In this document: in pieces, positions 45,653 to 54,599 of the stretch
Position numbering within the stretch: the first letter of the stretch is position 1
Layout: every line of letters starts with the position of its first letter
Assembly (NCBI GenBank): GCA_965262395.1
Contig: OZ253531.1
Span: 1,623,070 to 1,687,069 of the forward strand
Direction of reading: 5' to 3'
Length of the DNA: 64,000 nt
Source: CBDHFF01 sp965262395
Lineage (GTDB): Bacteria > Pseudomonadota > Alphaproteobacteria > Rickettsiales > Anaplasmataceae
Notes under the pieces: generated by a model
Told to the model about the DNA's origin: nothing
Database searches by the model: none
Seen by the model: the letters and a program-made list of their open reading frames with translations, nothing else
Made by a program: the position numbers and the translations under genes

Positions 45653-46981
45653 GTGAGAAAACTTGATATGAATGGCGCTGAAACCTTAGATCCACAAGCT
45701 GAGGATAAAGACAAGGCTATAGTGGAGTATAGTAATAAGCACTCAGAACGCAGCAAAGATTTGACTCGAAGAAATAGAGCTGCGTTGATGAAACATTATA
45801 TCAGGCCTAATATAAAGAAACAAGAACAAGGAATCAAAGTATCACAGGAAGAGCTTAAAGTACTAAATAGAAAGTTAACACAATACCATTCTGAAGAAAA
45901 ACAGTCTAAGATTGAATCAATAAAAGATCAAGTAGCAATAGCACAGAAAAACCTAATGTGCCTACAAGACACACACTTGTTAGCCTTAAAAAAATACTTA
46001 ACAACCTTAAACACAGTAAATGAAGAGGATCTAGATGATCCAATTCTAGATGATGGCGATAAAAATTTTGTATGCAGCACCTTGTCTGTACAAGAAATGA
46101 AGATTACTACCCGAGTTATTGAATACTTAAGAGGCAATGTTACTGGTGCAGCATTGAGTAACAAGGAGAGAAATGCTTTTATATCAAGATATGAGCTAAT
46201 AGACTCAGAATTCAGCAAAGGATTGACTCAAGCAGAAAGAATTACACGCATAAAAGGTCTTACAGATGCAAGCACACAGAGCTATCAACAAGATAAGGAA
46301 CGATTACAGAAGGAACTTGCAGAACTCTCTGCAAAACTCTCTGCAGATTCAACTCAAATGAGCCCTGAGGACAAAAGATTGTGTACCAGAGAAATACGCT
46401 CAATAGACGCTAAATTAGAATTGATACCTGACAACCTATTGTGGATACAGGAAGAACGGGAACTCGCCTTAAAAAAGGTAGGGAACGAACATCAACAAAT
46501 CCGAACCAGAAAGGTAAACAATTACTTAGCTGCTTTTAAGCCGCTATACGAGACATTGCAGGAAATCAATCCTACCTATAACAAAGAAGAATCTCTCCCA
46601 GGGGCAACTAGGCTCTTAGAGTCACGTAGGAGAGAAGAATTTTTCTTAAAGAAAACTAAGGAAAAAGTTATTCTCTTAAAGATAGTTGGGAGAGCGCTTA
46701 AGCTAGAGAAAGAGTTTAGAGACCTGGACAATAAAATGCAAGAAAAATACACTGAAGATTATAACGAAATGTGTACAACAATTATAGAAAAATATAAGAA
46801 GCTGAGATTTACAGTGGAAAACTATACTCAATTAATGCAACAATTAGGGTACAATGTCCCTGTGTACGTCCAAGGTCATTCATGTCAGCCGCTGGAAGTT
46901 ACAGCAGCAAACTATAAACCATTAGAGCAAAGTTCTAGTGATTGCACCATCTATGTGAATTCGAGTTTTGGACCTGATTAA
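45653..46981 (+). CDS. Coiled-coil protein of unknown function
   Basis: This ~440-residue protein is rich in Lys, Glu, Gln and Leu, with heptad-like runs at about 50-120 and 200-290 that suggest coiled coils. The last ~40 residues are different (YNVPVYVQGHSCQPL). No catalytic motif, membrane segment or signal peptide is visible. The start is GTG 45653 or ATG 45668; neither has a strong ribosome binding site. The 3' end overlaps the open frame of the next gene, but the most likely start of that gene is 50 bp downstream. Both look like cytosolic or translocated structural proteins. Confidence 0.7.
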   Translation: MRKLDMNGAETLDPQAEDKDKAIVEYSNKHSERSKDLTRRNRAALMKHYIRPNIKKQEQGIKVSQEELKVLNRKLTQYHSEEKQSKIESIKDQVAIAQKNLMCLQDTHLLALKKYLTTLNTVNEEDLDDPILDDGDKNFVCSTLSVQEMKITTRVIEYLRGNVTGAALSNKERNAFISRYELIDSEFSKGLTQAERITRIKGLTDASTQSYQQDKERLQKELAELSAKLSADSTQMSPEDKRLCTREIRSIDAKLELIPDNLLWIQEERELALKKVGNEHQQIRTRKVNNYLAAFKPLYETLQEINPTYNKEESLPGATRLLESRRREEFFLKKTKEKVILLKIVGRALKLEKEFRDLDNKMQEKYTEDYNEMCTTIIEKYKKLRFTVENYTQLMQQLGYNVPVYVQGHSCQPLEVTAANYKPLEQSSSDCTIYVNSSFGPD

Positions 46982-47030
46982 TACCCTACTAAATAAAATA
47001 CATTTAACAACAACAAAAATAGGAAAAAAA

Positions 47031-47969
47031 ATGGCTGAATCAATAATGAATGCAGAGAAAAAACTATTAGAAAAAAAGAAGCTGATAGCGCAATTACTTG
47101 CTATGAGGGATGATCCAGCAGGGCAAGACAAACTGATAAAGGACAATCTTAATGCGAAGATAGCACAAATTACTGAATTACACATAAAGCGAGGTGAAGC
47201 ACTAAGAGAAGAACACACAGAATCGTCGGAACTCAAGAATCAAGAGAAAAAACTATTAGAAAGAAAGAAGCTGATGAAGGAAATACGTAAGGGGGATGAT
47301 AAGCTAGCAGAGCAAATGCTACTGCAAGAGGCCAAGAAGGCAGCAAGTCCTCAAACATCAGCGAGCCAAGCAGGGCTGGCATTAAATAAAGCATGTCAAC
47401 AGAGATTGATAACAGAAGCACAGAGGCCGAAGGCTGGCCTAGTTAACTCGAAGCTAAGCATAAAAATAAAAGAGGCAGGAGCATTAATAGAGCACGAACT
47501 TAGACTAACGGAAAAACTAACCAAGGAGAGGGAGGCAACATGCTTCTTGCAGGAATACCAAGTCCAGCCGGGGAAGGCAGAAGGCTTATTGCAGCAATGC
47601 CAAGTCCAGTGTGAAGCAATAGATGGAGTACGAGCGCAATTATCTGATTGCACAGTCGAGTTGCGAAAATGCCGGGACAGGGATGCAGAAATGAATACAG
47701 GATCAAGGAGATTAGCTGACACATACAAGACTGCAGAAGAAGAAGAATCGACAAGAAAAATGCTGGATAAAAAAAGAAGTGAGCTTATAAATTCGCTAAT
47801 AAAATTAGGTGCAACAATTACTTTGCAAACAGAAGGTTTTGGGTCTGCTATTAAGGACATCTCACAAGAGTTAGAGGCATCAAGAGCAACGAAGCTGGTG
47901 CCAGTAGAACAGAAACAGGAAGAAGCTAAGATCAACGTCCCGATAGATGTCAAAGAGAGAGTAATTTAA
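47031..47969 (+). CDS. Second coiled-coil protein of unknown function
   Basis: I start this gene at ATG 47031, with AGGA six bases upstream; the frame opens 21 codons earlier at a TTG. The ~312-residue protein begins MAESIMNAEKKLLEKKKL and repeats the module as EKKLLERKKLM further on (about 70-80). Long Lys/Glu/Ala helices fill most of it, with a Gln/Cys-rich patch (LLQQCQVQCEAI). It lies immediately after another coiled-coil gene and is probably co-transcribed with it. I cannot assign a family. Confidence 0.7.
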   Translation: MAESIMNAEKKLLEKKKLIAQLLAMRDDPAGQDKLIKDNLNAKIAQITELHIKRGEALREEHTESSELKNQEKKLLERKKLMKEIRKGDDKLAEQMLLQEAKKAASPQTSASQAGLALNKACQQRLITEAQRPKAGLVNSKLSIKIKEAGALIEHELRLTEKLTKEREATCFLQEYQVQPGKAEGLLQQCQVQCEAIDGVRAQLSDCTVELRKCRDRDAEMNTGSRRLADTYKTAEEEESTRKMLDKKRSELINSLIKLGATITLQTEGFGSAIKDISQELEASRATKLVPVEQKQEEAKINVPIDVKERVI

Positions 47970-47992
47970 CCAACTGAATAAGCAAGAGGAAA

Positions 47993-48028
47993 TAATCATC
48001 AGTATACTAGAAGACATACTGATGATTA
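47993..48028. terminator. Hairpin after the coiled-coil pair
   Basis: TAATCATCAGTAT and its exact reverse complement (13-bp perfect stem) flank a 10-base loop, 24 bp past the stop at 47969. The stem is not followed by a T-run on the plus strand, so it is a possible rather than a classic terminator. Confidence 0.55.
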
Positions 48029-48935
48029 AGAAAACAGAGAAATACAGATAAAAGAAATGGACCATCAAGAAAATAAAATTGCTTATAAAACACAACAACA
48101 GACCAACCAAGAATTCAAAAAATAGAAGAAGGTCTAAATGACGATAAAAAGCTCACATCAAATAAAGATAATTATAAAATGATATGAAATATCACAAGGT
48201 AAATTGTTCTAACTAGAAAGAGAAATACACACAGCAACAACAGATGTTATAGTGACTAATCTATCCTCCTTTGCTCTATTGCAGGGGGTGCATTTCAGAT
48301 TTATAAATGCACACAAATTACGATAAGTAATCAAATTAAGTGCCGATAAAGATATTATAGAAATAGCCAGCAGAATTATTGAGTAATTGTATAGCACTTG
48401 CAATGCCGAATAGAGGCATGCTCTTAACATCTCAAAATGATAGCGTATGCTCTGGAAATAGATAGCATAGAAGAAAGCAGAAATATTTTAGATAATATAA
48501 CCAAAAGATATCTGAAAATCATTCCATTATCCCTCTCTTACTTAAAGCCATATAATAGAGAAAGAAAATGATGAATAAGCCTGATACAAAAATAGAAAAA
48601 TCCACTACTGTTATTATCTCAGCATCTGCAACAATATTTATCTATGCATTATAGATCTACATTGTGACCGCACTGAAACCAAAATATTATTAAATCAGAT
48701 GCCTATTATATAAATTCAAGCAATACAAATATAGCCTGGCGCTTCTGGCGTTCACAAAAATAGGTATGATCTAAGCATTAAACTGATTTAAGCAATCTAT
48801 TAATATTTCTAAATAGGATTATGAATATAATCACCCTAAATTACCATGGACTCTAGTGATGATATAAAACAATTATCTTGTAAATCGGGTCAATTAAATT
48901 AATATAAGTGGGTAATATGGTCTAATTGTCTTGCT
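48029..48935. other. Gap of about 0.9 kb before the ABC transporter
   Basis: No convincing gene is visible. A 44-codon frame from ATG 48437 to TGA 48571 is present, but it has no ribosome binding site. It may be a remnant. No repeats of note. Confidence 0.45.
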
Positions 48936-50672
48936 ATGATAGATTCTAAATCTGATGTTATTAAAAGTTATCTGAAACCGCTCATACCAAATCTAATATC
49001 TCTGTCATTATGCACTATAGGTGTTGCACTGACTTTTATATACATGGGATCATTAATAAGATCATTTGTTGATGACAGCGGCATTGTAGGCACAGAAAAT
49101 TCAATATTCATTCATATAGCTCTGGCAATTATTATAATATCTTCTTTGATCTTTGGTAGAATGTATATAGGCCATCAAACAGGTGAAAAAATAATATGCA
49201 AACTAAAAAAAGATATATTTTCTAATCTACTATACCAAGATCAAACATTTTTTGAATCAGCTAGGATATCAGAAATATCTAATATTATTTCAACAGAAAC
49301 TAATATATTACAAACTTTCATTAGCAATAATCTACCCATAGCCCTGAGAAGCACTATTGTCTTCATTGGTAGCTTAATTATGATAGTAAGCACCAGCCCT
49401 GAACTCACTATGTACACCGCATTATTAGTATCCATATTCATATTATCAGTATTTGCAATAGCCAAGAAGGTAAAATCATTTTCGAGAGAAGCAGTAAAAA
49501 GAACAGCAATTACCAATGGCAACGTAGGAGAGATTCTAAAAAATATTAAAATCATACAATCTTTTGTCTTCGAGAAGATAGAGCATATGAAATTCACCCA
49601 AGATATAGATAATGATCATAAGATGAATCAAAAATACATCTTAATGCGCTCTGTATTAGTCTCTGCTGTAACATTTTTAATGACTAGTTCTATATCCCTT
49701 ATATTATGGCTTGTTTATAATACCAATCTTAGCACGCAAATCACTCCTGGGGATTTATCCAGCTTCATCTTCTATTCTGTACTAATAGCTGGGTCAGTAA
49801 ACAACGTGACTGATATGTATGGACACATACAGAGAGCCATAAGTTCTGTGGAGATGCTATTAGAGTTACTGAATAATAAGACGTTCATAATATACAATGA
49901 TCCCATTATTGAAAATCCAGAGATTATAGAGGGTGCAATAGAAATGGATAGTGTTAGTTTCAGCTATCCATCAACCATAGATGTTGACACCATATCCGAT
50001 CTATCTATTACAATTAAGCCACGTAGTACCGTAGCTCTTGTTGGACACTCTGGCGCTGGAAAAAGCACAATATTTAATTTATTACTAAGATTTTATGATT
50101 ACAAATCTGGTACTATAAAAATAGATAACATTGATATAAGATCAATCAAATTAGAAAAACTAAGATCAATTTTTGGTTCCGTAGAACAGGAACCAGTCAT
50201 CTTTTCTAAGACCATCAGAGAAAATTTACTCTATGGTAAAATTGATGCTACGGAAGCAGAAATAATTGAGGCAACGAAAGCAGCATACGCTTATGAATTC
50301 ATTAATAACATGAAAGATGGGTTGGACACATTTGTTGGTGAAAACGGCACAAGATTGTCTGTTGGACAGAAACAAAGATTAACTATAGCCAGAATAATTC
50401 TACAAAAACCAAAGATATTATTGCTAGATGAGGCAACATCCTCTTTAGATGCAGAGAGTGAATCATTGATACAGCAGGCATTACCAAGGATCATGCGTAA
50501 CTGCACTAATATAATTATAGCACATCGAATATCAACTATAGTGAATGCAGATGCAATTGCTGTAATAGACCAAGGTAAGATTGTAGAGATAGGAACACAC
50601 GAAGAATTGATGAGAAAGAACGGCGCATATACGAAGCTAGCAAAATTGCAATTTCTGGATCGCAAATCCTAG
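48936..50672 (+). CDS. ABC transporter, fused membrane and ATPase domains (MsbA-like)
   Basis: This is a half-size exporter of 578 residues that acts as a dimer. Several membrane helices fill residues ~15-300, starting with LIPNLISLSLCTIGVALTFI. The ATPase domain has Walker A GHSGAGKST (near 370), signature LSVGQKQR, Walker B ILLLDEATSSLD and switch His in IIAHRIST. The substrate cannot be told; lipid A/lipid (MsbA-like) or peptide export are the usual roles. The start is ATG 48936. Confidence 0.93.
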   Translation: MIDSKSDVIKSYLKPLIPNLISLSLCTIGVALTFIYMGSLIRSFVDDSGIVGTENSIFIHIALAIIIISSLIFGRMYIGHQTGEKIICKLKKDIFSNLLYQDQTFFESARISEISNIISTETNILQTFISNNLPIALRSTIVFIGSLIMIVSTSPELTMYTALLVSIFILSVFAIAKKVKSFSREAVKRTAITNGNVGEILKNIKIIQSFVFEKIEHMKFTQDIDNDHKMNQKYILMRSVLVSAVTFLMTSSISLILWLVYNTNLSTQITPGDLSSFIFYSVLIAGSVNNVTDMYGHIQRAISSVEMLLELLNNKTFIIYNDPIIENPEIIEGAIEMDSVSFSYPSTIDVDTISDLSITIKPRSTVALVGHSGAGKSTIFNLLLRFYDYKSGTIKIDNIDIRSIKLEKLRSIFGSVEQEPVIFSKTIRENLLYGKIDATEAEIIEATKAAYAYEFINNMKDGLDTFVGENGTRLSVGQKQRLTIARIILQKPKILLLDEATSSLDAESESLIQQALPRIMRNCTNIIIAHRISTIVNADAIAVIDQGKIVEIGTHEELMRKNGAYTKLAKLQFLDRKS

Positions 50673-50758
50673 CCTAGCAGTTAATTAATAATTAAAAAGT
50701 AGAATGTCTTCAGGATATATCAGGAAAAGTTATCATGAGTAATATTTACAGATAATTG

Positions 50759-50836
50759 ATGGTGTTGCTCATCCCTTTATTGTTATGCCAATGTTATGAA
50801 ACATATAGCTATATGCCTTATAACATACCCAGTGAT
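50759..50836 (+). pseudogene. Lipoprotein-like signal fragment, out of frame with the next gene
   Basis: ATG 50759 opens a 25-codon frame reading MVLLIPLLLCQCYETYSYMP, a hydrophobic start ending in Cys like a lipoprotein signal. It stops at TAA near 50836. From about 50836 another frame stays open into the gene at 51049 and carries a Pro/Asn/Thr-rich stretch. A frameshift close to 50830 would join signal and body. The repeated motif GATTAATCCACCCTCTAA at 50830 and 50888 may mark the slip. Confidence 0.4.
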
Positions 50837-51048
50837 TAATCCACCCTCTAACATACCCACAATCAACTAATCCTCCCGATCGTACGATTAATCCACCCTC
50901 TAATACACTGAATAACCCCAATAATACTATAAATGTTAAACCTGCCACACCTAATCCAACCCCTGCACCCAGACCTCTAATACCTTACACGACATGGCGC
51001 AGTACGAACACGAAGGATCCAATCACTGATATTTCTTCCTATGTATTA

Positions 51049-51513
51049 ATGACCCCCAGCGTGTGGCTTGGTTCACGGATAATGTTCGTGTACTCTCAAA
51101 ATACTCTTGACACTCAAGGTACTCAAGGTGCTATTGATACTACTGATACTCAAGATACCAAGAAATATACCATATATCTTCTTTTCAGCACTAAAGATTT
51201 TCTGCGCCGTGGAGATTCTCTCAAAATTAGGATTGGCAGCAACACACATAGGACTCTAAAATGCGCATATATTTTACCAGATAATATTAAATCTGGTCTT
51301 TATAATGACTGTGTGGTTACTGATTATTCTGCTATCAAATCTATATTAAAGGAGATAATAGCAAGTAATGAAAATGAGATCTTATGCAGGATAATAACTA
51401 ATTTTTCAGCTTCTCTAGATGGTGGCCTGAAATATTATGCTTCAGCCTTGCTAGATCGCCTTAACCAAGATGAACAAGCAGGAAGGATCAGAACCGATGG
51501 AATAATAAATTAG
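51049..51513 (+). CDS. Unknown protein, possibly 3' part of a frameshifted lipoprotein gene
   Basis: The 154-residue frame from ATG 51049 has no ribosome binding site. The same frame is open upstream to about 50836 with a Pro/Asn/Thr-rich linker, so the ATG is probably internal. The body has a short TQGTQ/DTTDTQDT repeat, then YTIYLLFSTKDFLRRGDSLK, KCAYILPDN and ILKEIIASNENEILCRI. The family is unknown to me. The 3' end (ATCAGAACCGATGGAATAAT and on) resembles the units of the repeat array that follows directly. Confidence 0.55.
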   Translation: MTPSVWLGSRIMFVYSQNTLDTQGTQGAIDTTDTQDTKKYTIYLLFSTKDFLRRGDSLKIRIGSNTHRTLKCAYILPDNIKSGLYNDCVVTDYSAIKSILKEIIASNENEILCRIITNFSASLDGGLKYYASALLDRLNQDEQAGRIRTDGIIN

Positions 51514-51514
51514 G

Positions 51515-51890
51515 AACCAATGGATTAAGAAATTAGAAACCAATGAGGTAGGAAATCAGAGCCAATGGATTAAGAAATTAGAAACCAATGAGGTGGGAAA
51601 TCAGAGCCAATGGATTAAGAAATGAGAATCAATGGATTAAGAAATTAGAAACCAATGAGGTGGGAAATCAGAGCCAATGAAGTGACAAATTAGAAACCAA
51701 TGAGGTGGGAAATTAGAGCCAAGAAATGAGCCAATGGACTAAGAGCCAATGGACTAAGAAATCAGAGCCAATGGACTAAGAAATCAGAGCCAATGAGGTG
51801 GGAAATCAGAGCCAATGGACTAAGAAATTAGAGCCAATGGACTAAGAAATCAGAGCCAATGGACTAAGAAATTAGAGCCAATGGACTGCA
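51515..51890. repeat. Degenerate ~21-bp repeat array
   Basis: Many imperfect copies of a unit like AGAGCCAATGGACTAAGAAA, with variants such as CAATGAGGTGGGAAAT, fill this stretch. The units resemble the last codons of the gene that ends at 51513 (CAGAACCGATGG...AATTAG). The array probably began by duplication of that end. Confidence 0.85.
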
Positions 51891-51892
51891 AT

Positions 51893-52120
51893 GAAGGAAA
51901 ATGAGATGATCACTGTAGCAACCTGGGCTGATTTCGGAAAGATAATGAAAATCAGTATGTATCCAGGACCCAGGTTTACCTCTACACTAATTCGTTACCT
52001 CATCATACCTTCCAAAAATTAAAGCTTATTAAGGAAATTTTCTGCAGATCCTATAACTAATGAGGATGAGGCCAGCAAAGAGCGATTGAAGAAATATTAT
52101 AAGATTATTATTCAATGACA
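51893..52120 (+). pseudogene. Possible remnant paralog of the 51049 gene
   Basis: A short frame from ATG 51893 reads KISMYPGPRFTSTLIRYLII, which can be laid on LKIRIGSNTHRTLKCAYILP of the 51049 product with the same spacing. A stop follows at about 52016, and FSADPITNEDEASKERLKK appears just downstream. The similarity is by eye only and weak. Confidence 0.3.
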
Positions 52121-52149
52121 AGAGTCCTGAACTCAATATTCTTATAATA

Positions 52150-52959
52150 TTACTGCAACATACTTAATATATTTTGCTGAGCAGAGTAATTGATACTTCC
52201 CGATATATGTATCTTCTTAATACCTTTCTTATATATGCTCTCTAACACATATTCTGGTCTCATCACCATCGCAATTGCATTATAGTTATCTCTGTTGACT
52301 TCATATGGATTCGCTCCATATTCCCGCAATTTATCCACGATACGAATAACTGTACTTTCTGTGAATTGTTTATTAGGAGCATATTTTGTCTGTATTGCAT
52401 ATAACAATTCAATAGCAAACATCAAGGGGTTCCAAACATTACTACAACATGATTGATTCACATCTACACCACGCTCAATAAGCTCTAACACCACTTTACC
52501 TTCTAAGTCGCCGTTCAATACACCCCATTTTATTGCATAAATTAATGGCGTCCTTCTACCACCAGAGCCTCTAGAAGAGCTCGTGCTATGCATATCTGCA
52601 CCATTATTTATTAACTCTAGCACCGCTCTATATTTACCCATCTTAGCAGCCAACATTAAGGGAGTACGCTCCCAGCAAAGATCACCAAGATAAATCTGAT
52701 CACGCACCATTGTATGCTTACTTTCTCTAATGTTTACTAAATCTAAACCAGGATTATCCTTTATCAATGATCTCATTTTTATATAGTCACCATTAAACGC
52801 TGCGTACAGCATCTCACGCTCAACTTCTGCAATAACGCTATGATCCTCAAGATTTTTGAGATGTCTTATCTCACTCACCGAAAATGCCACAGAGGAAAGT
52901 AGTAAGAATAATATAATAAACGAAAGATGATTACTTTTCACGGGCGCATATCTCCTCAT
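52150..52959 (-). CDS. Secreted ankyrin-repeat protein
   Basis: An N-terminal hydrophobic segment (SFIILFLLLSSVAFS, about 13-27) looks like a signal peptide or anchor. At least three ankyrin units follow: ERTPLMLAAKMGKYRAVLEL with NNGADMHS (about 98-128), RRTPLIYAIKWGVL with ERGVDVN (about 136-168), and WNPLMFAIELLYA with REYGANPYEVN (about 175-220). Ankyrin proteins mediate protein contacts and are common effectors in Rickettsiales. Length 269. It is upstream-adjacent to nothing co-directional except radA behind it. Confidence 0.87.
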   Translation of the reverse strand: MRRYAPVKSNHLSFIILFLLLSSVAFSVSEIRHLKNLEDHSVIAEVEREMLYAAFNGDYIKMRSLIKDNPGLDLVNIRESKHTMVRDQIYLGDLCWERTPLMLAAKMGKYRAVLELINNGADMHSTSSSRGSGGRRTPLIYAIKWGVLNGDLEGKVVLELIERGVDVNQSCCSNVWNPLMFAIELLYAIQTKYAPNKQFTESTVIRIVDKLREYGANPYEVNRDNYNAIAMVMRPEYVLESIYKKGIKKIHISGSINYSAQQNILSMLQ

Positions 52960-53030
52960 GCTAACATACTATCCATAGTACTATCCAAGGAATCGTTCTG
53001 CAACCCTAAATCATACAATATTAGTATAAA

Positions 53031-54374
53031 TTAATTCCTAAAAATACTATGTAAATCATTAATATTAATTATTTGATTATATTCTATATTGGCAGTCAAT
53101 TTTTGTTTAATTTGAGATATTATTGCATTCTTAAATCCAAGCTTACTAGCTTCATTCAGCCTAATGATTGATTTAGATACTTCCCTAACTGCCCCAGACA
53201 AACTGAGTTCCCCGAATATCACACAATTATTAAGCACAGGCTTATCAATTGTTGCAGATATCAAAGCAACGGCCACTGCTAAATCTGCAGCGGGATCTTG
53301 TATCTTCAAACCACCAGCTACATTAAGATAAATCTCTTTATCACCAAGAAATAATCCATATCTCTTACGCAATATTGCTACCACCATTGCAAGACGATTT
53401 ACATCCCAACCAACAACAGCTCGTCTTGGAGTAACCATATTGGTTTGTACTACTAAAGCCTGAATCTCAACCAGAATTGGTCTACTACCCTCTATGCCAG
53501 CAAATACAACACTACCACTAAGATTATCCTCTCTTTCACTAAGAAACAGCGATGAAGGATTAGCCACCTCTAATAGTCCCTCATTAGCAATTTCGAATAC
53601 TCCAATTTCATTAGCAGGGCCAAAACGATTCTTTATTGTTCTAATAATACGGAAATTATCACCCTTAGTTTCTTCGAAATATAAAACAGCATCCACCATA
53701 TGCTCAAGCAATTTAGGACCAGCAATTTGCCCTTCTTTGGTTACATGCCCTACAATAACCAGCGTTACTCCCAAGCCTTTACTAACAGAGATAAGTTCAT
53801 TAGCAGAGGCACGAACTTGTGATATAGTGCCTGGAGTTGATTCAACGTTGCTGTTATACATAGTTTGAATTGAGTCGATAATTAATAATCTTATTTTCCT
53901 ATTGCACTTAATCGTTGCAACAATATCTGCCACTGACGTTGTACCAGCCAAGCAAACGTTACTGTCACTCATACTCAGCCTTTTGGCACGTAAACTAATC
54001 TGCTCTACTGACTCTTCTCCAGTGACATATAAACAATCACTATCTTGAGAGAAATAGCCAGCAACTTGCAACAGTAAAGTAGACTTACCAATACCTGGAC
54101 TACCACCAATTAACACCGATGATCCTTCGACAAAACCTCCACCTAGAACTCGATCCAGCTCCTTAACTCCAGAACTGAATCTAGGAGCCTCTTTTACTGA
54201 ATCTCCTAATCTTTTTATTTTTAAGATCTCACCTTTCTTAGATGCAGAGAAAATATTATCAGCAATATCATCTTCAATAATTGAACCCCAGGTATTACAT
54301 TCACCGCACTTACCATTCCACTTTGTCGTGACGTTACCACACTGCTGACAAACATAGCTACTCTTCTTCTTCAT
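53031..54374 (-). CDS. radA: DNA repair protein RadA (Sms)
   Basis: RadA is a RecA-like ATPase and helicase that processes branched recombination intermediates. An N-terminal C4 zinc finger (CQQCGN, then CGECNTW) precedes Walker A GGSPGIGKSTLLL (near 90-102). The family-specific KNRFGPANEIGVF motif lies near residue 248. The C-terminal part (about 290-440) is the Lon-like domain, with AGGLKIQDPAADLAVAVALI. Length 447 is normal. The start MKKKSSYVCQQCG is unambiguous. Confidence 0.96.
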   Translation of the reverse strand: MKKKSSYVCQQCGNVTTKWNGKCGECNTWGSIIEDDIADNIFSASKKGEILKIKRLGDSVKEAPRFSSGVKELDRVLGGGFVEGSSVLIGGSPGIGKSTLLLQVAGYFSQDSDCLYVTGEESVEQISLRAKRLSMSDSNVCLAGTTSVADIVATIKCNRKIRLLIIDSIQTMYNSNVESTPGTISQVRASANELISVSKGLGVTLVIVGHVTKEGQIAGPKLLEHMVDAVLYFEETKGDNFRIIRTIKNRFGPANEIGVFEIANEGLLEVANPSSLFLSEREDNLSGSVVFAGIEGSRPILVEIQALVVQTNMVTPRRAVVGWDVNRLAMVVAILRKRYGLFLGDKEIYLNVAGGLKIQDPAADLAVAVALISATIDKPVLNNCVIFGELSLSGAVREVSKSIIRLNEASKLGFKNAIISQIKQKLTANIEYNQIININDLHSIFRN

Positions 54375-54599
54375 TAGTTATCTCATTAAATCTTCATTCA
54401 ATAGAATAAGTAATCATAAGCCACTAGTCCATGGTTATATTAATTTAATAATGCAGTTAGTTATTGCCGTTTCATAATTATATGAAAATGACTATGTAAT
54501 CGCCTAGTAACTTGCGTCAGCACCTCCCTGTGATTCCTCATACCCTTCAAGCTTTATGAATCTCTCATGCTCTTCAAACTTTGTAGATGCCCTACGCCT

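Noticed and set aside
48209..48430. 73-codon frame (minus) in the gap before the ABC transporter
   Set aside because: It has hydrophobic composition from AT-rich DNA, no ribosome binding site and no recognisable motif.
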